Positions 9,126 through 16,914 of a DNA stretch of 64,000 bases are shown here, piece by piece. The translations under genes and the position numbers were made by a program. This stretch comes from SHZI01 sp963698405 (GTDB taxonomy: Bacteria > Pseudomonadota > Gammaproteobacteria > Steroidobacterales > GCA-2729495): assembly GCA_963698405.1 (NCBI GenBank), contig CAVOQT010000002.1, positions 124,001-188,000 on the forward strand. Reading direction: 5' to 3'. Position 1 is the stretch's first letter, and each line of letters begins with the position of its first letter. The notes under the pieces were generated by a model. That model did not search any database, had not been told where the DNA came from, and was given only the letters and a program-made list of their open reading frames with translations.

Positions 9126-9758
9126 GTGCAGCAGTACAACTTTTTTCATCCGCTTCCGGCTTTATCCACTCCGACCGGGGTCACCCCTGGCTGGCGGATA
9201 CGCACACTGCTGACCAGCATCCTGCTCCTGAGCACTATCTGCCTTGCGCCGTCGGCCCACGCACAGGAAGCCGACCTCGTCATCCACGATGCACGAACGG
9301 AACTCAGGGACACGGTCTGGTACCTGTCTGCGCGCATCGACTATCAGTTCAACCGCCAGATACTCGATGCCCTGCAGAACGGCATTCGCCTGACTTTTAC
9401 CCTGCAGGCAGAGGTCAACGAGGTCAGGAACTGGCTACCGGACAGCGAAATCGCAACCCTGCATCGGGATTACGAAATTTCATGGCAACCGCTGTCACGC
9501 GGTTATCTGGTCCGCAGCCTGGATAGCGATGACCAGACTGCACATACCACCCTGTTTGCCGCACTCGACGCGCTCGGGAACATCTCCGGCCTGCCGCTGG
9601 TGGATACCGGTCTGCTGGACCCGGATGCGTATTACGAGGTCAGGTTGCGCACCCTTCTCAACCAGCAGCGCCTTCCCGGACCTTTGCGCATTCTGGCGTT
9701 CTGGGACGATGACTTCAGCCTGGAAAGCGACTGGCATCAATGGCCACTCGAAGAGTAG
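9126..9758 (+). CDS. DUF4390 exported protein
   Basis: About 210 residues with an N-terminal signal peptide (LLTSILLLSTICLAPSAHA, then QEADLVI). The mature part has repeated beta-strand patterns such as WYLSARIDYQFNRQILDALQ and a conserved ending LRILAFWDDDFSLESDWHQW, typical of DUF4390 proteins, whose role is unknown. It overlaps the start of ntrY by 19 bases, so it is probably translated with the ntrYX pair. The start is a GTG with a poorly spaced purine run, so the true N-terminus is uncertain. Confidence 0.82.
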   Translation: MQQYNFFHPLPALSTPTGVTPGWRIRTLLTSILLLSTICLAPSAHAQEADLVIHDARTELRDTVWYLSARIDYQFNRQILDALQNGIRLTFTLQAEVNEVRNWLPDSEIATLHRDYEISWQPLSRGYLVRSLDSDDQTAHTTLFAALDALGNISGLPLVDTGLLDPDAYYEVRLRTLLNQQRLPGPLRILAFWDDDFSLESDWHQWPLEE

Positions 9759-11983
9759 TCCGTGTCGCCGGGTTGATCGTTGCTACAGCCGCAGTACTGC
9801 TGGGCATAACAGCCCTGCTGCTGCTTGCACAGTCCACACCCGGCCTGCAGGGCTTCAATCGCCGCCATCTCGTCATCATCGGCGTAAACAGCAGTGCAGG
9901 GCTGCTGCTGCTCGCACTGATCGTCGGCAACCTCATACAACTGATTCGCGATTATCGCCGACGCGCACCGGGCTCAAGACTGCGGCTGCGGCTGGTGACG
10001 ATGTTTGTGGGGCTGACGCTCGCGCCACTGTTTATCGTGTATTTCTTTGCGCTGAATGCCATCAACAGCGGCATCGACGACTGGTTTGACTCCGATCTCG
10101 GTACAGAACTTTCATCGGCTCTGAAACTCAGCCGTGAAACGCTGGATACCCAGGCCACCTCGCGGCTGCTGCAGACCGGTGCACTGGCCGCCGCACTCGG
10201 CAATCTCGATGGCGACCCCCTGCTGCGCGCACTGGGCGTATTGCGCACCGATGCAGGCGCCGTGGAACTGACCGTATTCGATCGCGAACTGGAGGTCATC
10301 GGCTCCAGTATGCAGGGCGCACGATTGCCGCCACGCCTGGCGGAAGATGTGCTCGCCGAACTGCGCCGTACCCGGACTTTCGTGGCGCTCGAACCGGAAG
10401 CCAACGATCGCTACCAGATTCGCGCCGCCGTCACGATCCCCGGCGACATCGGTGCGCTCACGCCCCGCTACCTGCAGGCGATATTCCCGATCGGCGAGCG
10501 ACAGGGGCGGCTGGCAGATTCGGTAGAGGAAACCTATACGCGCTATGCCGAGCTGCGTTACCTGCGCGGCCCGTTGAAGTTCAGCCTGGCGCTGACGCTG
10601 TCGCTGGTCCTGCTGCTGTCGCTGCTGGCCGCGGTGGCCGGCGCCTTTTACTTTTCACGCCGGCTGTCGGCGCCCGTCGAGGCGCTTGCTGCCGGCACTG
10701 AAGCAGTTGCCAAAGGCAACTTCGATACACATCTGCCGCGTGGTGCAGCCGACGAAATCGGCTTTCTGATCGAATCCTTCAACGACATGATCGAGCGGCT
10801 GAAGCGTGCGCGCGAGGAAGGGCACCGCAGCCAGCAGCAGCTGGAAAACGAACGGGCCAATCTCGCCACCATTCTCGGCAGCCTTTCGACCGGCGTCATT
10901 GCCATCGGCGCAGATGGCCGGATGCGCATTGCCAATGATGCCGCGGGCAGGGTTCTGGGCTTTGACCTGCAGGCCCTGACCGGAAGCCCCTGGAAAGAAA
11001 TCGGCAACAGCAGCACTACCCTCGCCCAGTTTGTCACGGCGCTGGAAGCTCATCTGCATGGTGTACCGGCAGAGTGGCGCGGACAGATCGTGCTGCGTAC
11101 GGCCAGCAACCGGCGCATTCTCAACTGCGCGAGTTCGCCGCTGCCGGGCGATACGGAGACCGGTGGCGGTGCGATCATCGTCTTCGATGATGTCACCGAA
11201 CTGCTGCTGGCACAGCGGGATGCCGCATGGGGCGAGGTTGCCCGGCGCCTGGCCCATGAAATCAAGAACCCGCTGACGCCAATACGGCTTGCTGCAGAAC
11301 GCATTCGGCGCTGGTATCTACCCAACATGACCGGGGAAGATGGCAAAGTGCTCGACCGGTCGACCCATACCATCGTGCAGCAGGTTGAAGCGATGCGCGA
11401 CATGGTTAATGCATTCAGTGAGTATGCGCGCGCACCGGCGATCAATATCGGTCGCGTGGATCTCGCCAAGCTGATCCGCGAAGTCGCATGGCTGTACCGG
11501 GCCCAGGAAGGACAGCCGACAGTGCAACTGAAACTCGATGAGAACATGGAGATTGAGGCGGATGCAGTGCGCGTGCGCCAATTGCTGCATAACCTGATCC
11601 GCAACGCACAGGAAGCACTGGAAGGACAAGCCGACGCCAATATCGGGATCGTCGCCAGCTTTGTCCCTGACACAGACCGCACACTCGCCGAGATCAGCGT
11701 CACCGATAACGGGCCAGGCATCGTCGCCGATTTTCTGCCACGACTCTTTGAGCCCTATGTCACGAACAAGAACAAAGGCACCGGCCTCGGGCTTGCCATC
11801 GTCAGAAAACTGGTCGAAGAACACGGTGGTACGGTTTCGGCCGAGAACATCTCCCCGCATGGCGCACGCCTGTCCGTACGACTGCCAGTCCGGGCGCGGA
11901 GCACCGAGGCAACCAGTGAGAGCCGTGCCTTGTGGTCAGATGACAAGACCGAACTGCAGGCAACAACACGGAGTGAAGCATGA
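9740..11983 (+). CDS. ntrY: NtrY-type sensor histidine kinase
   Basis: Membrane sensor kinase of 747 residues. Hydrophobic segments lie near residues 8-30, 43-65 and 85-107; an extracytoplasmic region follows, with a further TM segment near 280-305. HAMP (RRLSAPVEALAAGTEAVAKG), PAS (LATILGSLSTGVIAIGADGR), HisKA with the phospho-His (RRLAHEIKNPLTPIRL) and the HATPase domain (NLIRNAQEAL, DNGPGI, GTGLGLAIV) come in order. NtrY proteins sense nitrogen or redox state in other bacteria; the signal here is unknown. It overlaps the response regulator by 4 bases (ATGA). Confidence 0.93.
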   Translation: MATRRVVRVAGLIVATAAVLLGITALLLLAQSTPGLQGFNRRHLVIIGVNSSAGLLLLALIVGNLIQLIRDYRRRAPGSRLRLRLVTMFVGLTLAPLFIVYFFALNAINSGIDDWFDSDLGTELSSALKLSRETLDTQATSRLLQTGALAAALGNLDGDPLLRALGVLRTDAGAVELTVFDRELEVIGSSMQGARLPPRLAEDVLAELRRTRTFVALEPEANDRYQIRAAVTIPGDIGALTPRYLQAIFPIGERQGRLADSVEETYTRYAELRYLRGPLKFSLALTLSLVLLLSLLAAVAGAFYFSRRLSAPVEALAAGTEAVAKGNFDTHLPRGAADEIGFLIESFNDMIERLKRAREEGHRSQQQLENERANLATILGSLSTGVIAIGADGRMRIANDAAGRVLGFDLQALTGSPWKEIGNSSTTLAQFVTALEAHLHGVPAEWRGQIVLRTASNRRILNCASSPLPGDTETGGGAIIVFDDVTELLLAQRDAAWGEVARRLAHEIKNPLTPIRLAAERIRRWYLPNMTGEDGKVLDRSTHTIVQQVEAMRDMVNAFSEYARAPAINIGRVDLAKLIREVAWLYRAQEGQPTVQLKLDENMEIEADAVRVRQLLHNLIRNAQEALEGQADANIGIVASFVPDTDRTLAEISVTDNGPGIVADFLPRLFEPYVTNKNKGTGLGLAIVRKLVEEHGGTVSAENISPHGARLSVRLPVRARSTEATSESRALWSDDKTELQATTRSEA

Positions 11984-13338
11984 GCCCGGCACGCATACTG
12001 GTCGTGGATGACGAAGCGGATATCCGCAGCACCATCGGCGACATCCTGACGGATGAGGGCTATGCAGTGTGTATGGCGGGCGATGCGGCTGGCGCGCGCA
12101 GCGAGGTGCAACGGGCGAGGCCCGATCTGATCTTGCTCGACGTCTGGATGCCGGATATCGACGGCATCACGCTGCTGCGCGAGTGGACCGAGGCCGGCAC
12201 GCCAGACTGCCCGGTGGTGATCCTGTCCGGCCATGGCACGGTCGAAACAGCGGTCGAAGCCACGCGACTCGGTGCCGTCGATTTCGTTGAAAAGCCGCTG
12301 TCGCTGGCCAAGCTGCTGCGTACAGTCAGGAAGGCGCTCGATGCGTCGAGCCACGCACAGCATGCTGACCCCCAACGCCGGGTGCAGTCGCTGTTACTTG
12401 CGCCAACCGGACGCAGCGAAGCGATGCGCACGCTGCGCGATCAGGCCGCAGCCGTTGCTGCGCGTACCGAAACCGTACTGATCGTCGGTGAACCGGGTTC
12501 CGGGCGCAGCGTCCTTGCGCAACATATTCACGGCATTGCCGACGGCACCGATCGGCCATTCGTCACGCTGGTCGGCAGCTCGGTACCGGAGGAGAACGCG
12601 GCGCAAATCCTGTTTGGCATCGGCAGTGCGGAGCAGGGTGAAGCCGGCATCCTGGAGCGGGCTGGTGGCGGCACCCTCTATCTGCGCGATCTCGACGAGC
12701 TGCATCCGACGGCGCAACGCCTGCTGGCCGGCGCACTCGAACAGGGCTGCTTCGTTCGTGTCGGACATGCCGAAACCGTACCGATCGAACTGCGTGTCAT
12801 CGCCTCGCTGTCGCCAGCACGTGCAGACAAGGTGCGCCCGGACCTGTTGTCACGGCTCGCCGTACTCGAGTTGCGCGTACCGGCACTGCGTGACCGCCGC
12901 GAAGACATCTCCGAACTGCTCCGCGAGTGCGTCGAGCAGTTGGTCGAGCAGGAAGCCTTGTCATTCCGGCGCTTCAGCCTGGCCGCACAAAACCGGCTGC
13001 GGAATTACCCCTGGCCCGGCAATGTTGGCGAACTGCACATGCTCGTACGCCGGCTGCTGATTGCCGGCGGCAGCGAAGAGATCGGCCTGGCCGAACTCGA
13101 ACATCAGCTTGAACCGCCGCAGGCCGCCGCTGCAACGCTGGTCCAGCAGGATCTGCTCGGTATGCCTCTGCGCGAAGCACGTGAATTGTTCGAGCGCAGC
13201 TATCTGAGCCAGCAACTGGCGCTGTGTGGCGGGCGTGTCGGGCAACTTGCCAAGCGGGTCGGCATGGAGCGTACACACCTGTATCGCAAGCTGCGTTCGC
13301 TCGGCATCGACTTCAGACAGATAGCCGAGGACGACTAG
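11980..13338 (+). CDS. ntrX: NtrX-type response regulator with a degenerate AAA+ domain
   Basis: A 452-residue regulator paired with the upstream kinase. The receiver domain is intact (phospho-Asp about residue 54 in LILLDVWMP, Lys in VEKPLS). The central domain has the NtrC shape, but its motifs are altered. Walker A reads GEPGSGRS (residues 170-177) with Arg where Lys is expected. The sigma-54 contact loop GAFTGA is missing after LFG. Walker B reads GGTLYLRDLDE. The C-terminus is a Fis-type helix-turn-helix (RVGQLAKRVGMERTHLYRKL). It probably acts as a DNA-binding regulator without sigma-54 ATPase activity; that is inference. Its stop overlaps the stop of the convergent neighbour. Confidence 0.9.
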   Translation: MSPARILVVDDEADIRSTIGDILTDEGYAVCMAGDAAGARSEVQRARPDLILLDVWMPDIDGITLLREWTEAGTPDCPVVILSGHGTVETAVEATRLGAVDFVEKPLSLAKLLRTVRKALDASSHAQHADPQRRVQSLLLAPTGRSEAMRTLRDQAAAVAARTETVLIVGEPGSGRSVLAQHIHGIADGTDRPFVTLVGSSVPEENAAQILFGIGSAEQGEAGILERAGGGTLYLRDLDELHPTAQRLLAGALEQGCFVRVGHAETVPIELRVIASLSPARADKVRPDLLSRLAVLELRVPALRDRREDISELLRECVEQLVEQEALSFRRFSLAAQNRLRNYPWPGNVGELHMLVRRLLIAGGSEEIGLAELEHQLEPPQAAAATLVQQDLLGMPLREARELFERSYLSQQLALCGGRVGQLAKRVGMERTHLYRKLRSLGIDFRQIAEDD

Positions 13339-14496
13339 CAGCCTGGTGGGAGCGGCTGCAGGAGCGGCTTCAGCCGCGATTCTTCATGCCGCCCGGATCG
13401 CGGCTGAAGCCGCTCCTGCCAGTCTGCGACAAGATACTTGCGCAGACTGACCGGCAAGCGCTGCACATCGACCTCATCCAGTCCCGGCGGCTTCGGCTGC
13501 GAATTCCAAGTCTGCCAGAATACCGGGGTGTATCCGGCAAGCCGCCCGCTGCGCGCATCAGCGATCAGGCAGGCCAGTGCCTTGGCTGTATAGGTGGTCT
13601 CGATTGGCAGATCAGCCAGTTCCCTGGCGAGCTGCATGGCATCCAGTCCTTCCGGTGTGGCCTGTGCATAACCGGCACCGAGATAACCCTCACGGAACTC
13701 AAAGCGCGACAGAAGATCAGGGCAGTACGGCACGCTCGCATCGTACTGCTGCATCTCATCGTTGGTCGCCTTGCTCAGCACCGCAACCGCCGCTGCCGAA
13801 ATGCGCTCACCAGGCAGGATCGGCACGCCGACTACCGTGGCATCACTACCGGCGAGATACAGTCCCAGCACCAGACCAGCGACACTGCCCATGGTGCCGC
13901 AAGGCAGATAGATGCGGACCGGACCCTCTGTGGCGCAGCCCGCCAGTTGCGCAGCGAGCTCAAAGCCGGCGGCCACAAAACCGATGGTGCCCAAGGGCGA
14001 GGAACCGCCCCAGGTGATCTCATAAACGCACTCAGCACCACGCGGATGCTGAGCACGGATCTGTGCGGCGGATTCCAGCATCTGCTGGTAGCCCGTCGCC
14101 AGCGTCAGTCGCGTGCCGAGCTGCAGGTGCCAGCGCAGCGTGTCGGCAACCCAGGGTGTCGCCACCTGATCGGAGAGCACGGCATGACAGTCGAGCCCCA
14201 GCTGCCGGGCATAGACCGCAGTGGCCAGCGCATGATTCGAACCAGCCGCACCGAAGGTCAGCACCGTGTCACAACCGCGTGCCAGTGCATCACCCAGCAG
14301 ATACTCGAGCTTGCGGATCTTGTTGCCGCCATAGGGCCGGGCACTGGAGATCATCGCGCTTGATCAGCAGGCCTGGCACACCCAGCGCAGCACCCAGTCG
14401 GGGCGCAGGACTTAGCGCCGTGGGCAGACTGGCGAGCGGCTGCCATGGCAGGCGTGCTGCGAGTTGCGGGAAACGCTCATCAAACGGGCGCGTCAT
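13335..14496 (-). pseudogene. D-cysteine desulfhydrase / ACC deaminase-like PLP enzyme, frameshifted
   Basis: Two adjacent minus-strand frames together make one fold-type II PLP enzyme. The first (from the ATG at 14496) gives MTRPFDERFPQLAARLPWQP through GLLIKRDDL. The second continues SARPYGGNKIRKLEYLLGDA, holding the PLP lysine, to the end. Families of this kind read RDDLxxxxYGGNK without interruption, and removing one base in the CTCC at 14346-14349 restores exactly that. The gene is therefore broken by a single extra C, or the base is a sequencing error. The last 27 or so residues come from a REP repeat. It is the last gene after argS and the SPOR gene. Confidence 0.85.
13348..13416. repeat. 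REP-type inverted pair A
   Basis: A 20-base unit (13361-13380) and its inverted copy (13397-13416), separated by 16 bases, form a large hairpin. A partial unit (13348-13360) precedes it. The unit matches those at about 45.7 and 57.1 kb but lacks the full GTAG head here. It sits between convergent genes and encodes the last 27 or so residues of the minus-strand gene. Confidence 0.88.
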
Positions 14497-14520
14497 GCAC
14501 AGCCTCCGGCAGCCACGGCA

Positions 14521-15075
14521 TCACTCTGCAACGGGAATGACCAGGAAGTCGATGCGGTTCTGACGCAGGCGTGTGCGCAGACGGTTGAGCTGATCGAGAT
14601 CATCGATCGGCCCGATACGGACGCGATGAAAGGTACGGCCATCCGCTTCGGCGTTCTGGATCTCGGCAACGATACCAAGCAGCGCAAGCTGCGCCTTGAC
14701 CTTGTCGGCTTCAGCAAAGTTCGGAAAGGCACCAGCCTGTACGACGTATACGCCGGGCACCACCACCGGCGGCAGACCAATGGCCGCAGGGGATGATTTG
14801 CCATCATCGGCAATCGGCACTTCGGCCTGGGGCAAGGTGTCATAGAACTCGAAGCGATCCGGCGCTTCAGCAGGCGGCGGGGGCGCTACCGGTCCGGGTT
14901 TTGCTGCCGATTTTGGCGCTTCTGCAACCGGCTTTACCGCAGCAGCCTCCCGCTGCGTCCAGTAATACCAGGCGCCGGCACCCAGCAGCGCAAACAGCAG
15001 TGCTGCCAGCCACGGCGCACGCCGCTGCCCGGACGCAGAACGACGTTTCTTCTGTGTCTTGCGCTTGCCTGTCAT
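14521..15075 (-). CDS. SPOR domain protein (FtsN-like)
   Basis: About 184 residues. A basic cytoplasmic start (MTGKRKTQKKRRSASG) is followed by one membrane segment (APWLAALLFALLGAGAWYYW), a Pro/Ala-rich periplasmic linker, and a C-terminal SPOR domain (GVYVVQAGAFPNFAEADKVK to the end). SPOR domains bind denuded septal peptidoglycan, and this arrangement resembles FtsN. The ATG at 15075 has an AGGGG 5 bases upstream; a GTG two codons earlier is possible. It starts 8 bases after the argS stop, as in many gammaproteobacteria. Confidence 0.9.
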   Translation of the reverse strand: MTGKRKTQKKRRSASGQRRAPWLAALLFALLGAGAWYYWTQREAAAVKPVAEAPKSAAKPGPVAPPPPAEAPDRFEFYDTLPQAEVPIADDGKSSPAAIGLPPVVVPGVYVVQAGAFPNFAEADKVKAQLALLGIVAEIQNAEADGRTFHRVRIGPIDDLDQLNRLRTRLRQNRIDFLVIPVAE

Positions 15076-15083
15076 GCCCACCC

Positions 15084-16841
15084 CTACATCTGCTCCAGGG
15101 CGCGGATGCCCAGCAACTGCAGACCGCTGCGCAGCACGCTCTGCGTAGACCGCACCAGTGCAAGGCGTGCGCGGCTGCGGGCCGGCTCGGCAACATCAAG
15201 TACCACGTGCTTGTTGTAAAAGCCGTTGAACACACTGGCGAGTTCGTAGAGATAGTGGGCGATCTCGAATGGTTCGCGCAGTTCCGCCGCCCGACGCACA
15301 GCGCCGGCATAGCCACGCAGCTTCTGCACCAGCAGCCACTCCTCATCAGCACCGAGCGTGGCGAGGTCACCGGGCTCGTCAATGGCAACCAGACCCATAC
15401 CGGCAGCCTTGCGGAAGATGCCGCTCATGCGGGCATGGGCATACTGCAGATAGGGACCGGTATTGCCTTCGAACTGCAGCACCGCATCCCAGTCGAAACT
15501 CACGTCGGTCATGCGTCGTGAGGAAACATCGAAGTACAGCAGCGCTGCCTGTCCAACCGCCTCGCTGACCGTATCCGCTGCGCTGGCCGTCAGCTCACTC
15601 GCACCACGCGCGCTGGCCTCGGCGCGCTGCACACGAAAGCGGCCGGCACGGTCGCGGGCCTCGTCAAGCACCGCTTCCAACCAGACGGCTTCGCCCTTGC
15701 GCGTGGACATCCCGCGCACATAACCGAAGCTGATGTTCTCGCAGCGCTCCGGCCAGTTCACCGGCCACTGTTCCGCGACAGCCAGCTTGCCCAGCGCGGC
15801 AAAGACCTGGGCAAAGTGGTCTTCCTGGCGGGACACCACATACAGGTTGGCACCAAACTGGTAGCGCTCCCAGCGATCGATGGCTTCTGCGCAGTCGCGT
15901 GCAGCATATGTGGAAGCACCATCGGATTTCTGCAGCATGCACGGCGCGATATCCCGGCCCAGCACGTCCGAGACCTCGACCACGATCGCGCCCAGCGATT
16001 CCTTCGCCACACCGGCCTTCAGGAAGCGCTGGATGACCGGCTGCACCTTGTCGTTGATTGCCGACTCGCCGTCATAGGAATCGAAGCTGATGCCGAGCCT
16101 TGTGTAGGTGCGGGTAAAGCCTTCCAGAGACAGCGCGCGAAACCGCGCCCACAGCGCACGGATCTCCGCATCGCCCTGCTCGAGGCGCAGAAACAGGCTG
16201 CGCGCCTGCTCACGGACGGCGGGATCCTGCTCACTCTCGCGGTTGGCGCGGATATACAGCTCAACCAGATAATCGATCGCCCGCGACTCAAGGGCGGCTT
16301 CGTCACCCCACTTCTGCCAGGCGTAGATCACGAAACCGAACTGCGTACCCCAGTCACCCAGGTAGTTCTTGCGCAGCACCTCCCAGCCCTGGAAGGCAAA
16401 GATGCGCGCCAGGTCTGCACCGATATTGGTCGAGCGCAGATGCCCGAAGTGGAATGGCTTGGCGATATTCGGCGCAGAAAAATCCAGCACCAGCATCTGC
16501 CCGTGGCCCATGTCGGTCCGGCCATAGGTGGAAGGGTTCTCACGGATCTCGCCCAGCACCTGGCCGAGCGCATTGCGCCGGTTCAGAAACAGGTTGAGAT
16601 AAGCCCCCTCAGCCGTGGCGCTGGCAATCAACCGATCCGGCTGGATCTTTGCCGCCAGTCCCTGCGCGATCTTGTTCGGCGCGGTACGCAGCTCTTTGGC
16701 CAGCTGGAAACACGGGAAGGCGCAGTCGCCGAGGGCAAGATTCGGCGGCGTGGTCAGAGCCGCTTCAATCTGCGCGCGGCGCTCAAGCGGCCAGTCGAGT
16801 GCGCTGCACAGGATCTGCGCAATGTGGGCTGTAATCTGCAT
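15084..16841 (-). CDS. argS: Arginyl-tRNA synthetase
   Basis: Class I synthetase of 585 residues. It has the HIGH-type motif in APNIAKPFHFGHLRSTNIGA (about residue 130) and the KMSKS-equivalent GMSTRKGE (about residue 380). An N-terminal Arg-tRNA-synthetase additional domain covers roughly residues 1-90, and the anticodon-binding DALR domain is at the C-terminus (GNTGPYLQYAHARM to the end). The position between priA and a SPOR protein is a common gammaproteobacterial order. Confidence 0.97.
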   Translation of the reverse strand: MQITAHIAQILCSALDWPLERRAQIEAALTTPPNLALGDCAFPCFQLAKELRTAPNKIAQGLAAKIQPDRLIASATAEGAYLNLFLNRRNALGQVLGEIRENPSTYGRTDMGHGQMLVLDFSAPNIAKPFHFGHLRSTNIGADLARIFAFQGWEVLRKNYLGDWGTQFGFVIYAWQKWGDEAALESRAIDYLVELYIRANRESEQDPAVREQARSLFLRLEQGDAEIRALWARFRALSLEGFTRTYTRLGISFDSYDGESAINDKVQPVIQRFLKAGVAKESLGAIVVEVSDVLGRDIAPCMLQKSDGASTYAARDCAEAIDRWERYQFGANLYVVSRQEDHFAQVFAALGKLAVAEQWPVNWPERCENISFGYVRGMSTRKGEAVWLEAVLDEARDRAGRFRVQRAEASARGASELTASAADTVSEAVGQAALLYFDVSSRRMTDVSFDWDAVLQFEGNTGPYLQYAHARMSGIFRKAAGMGLVAIDEPGDLATLGADEEWLLVQKLRGYAGAVRRAAELREPFEIAHYLYELASVFNGFYNKHVVLDVAEPARSRARLALVRSTQSVLRSGLQLLGIRALEQM

Positions 16842-16914
16842 GTCGAAAATTGCTGGCGGGGAATGATGGGGATTCTAGCTGTTTGCCGCGCCCCGATGTT
16901 TCACTGCTGATATC

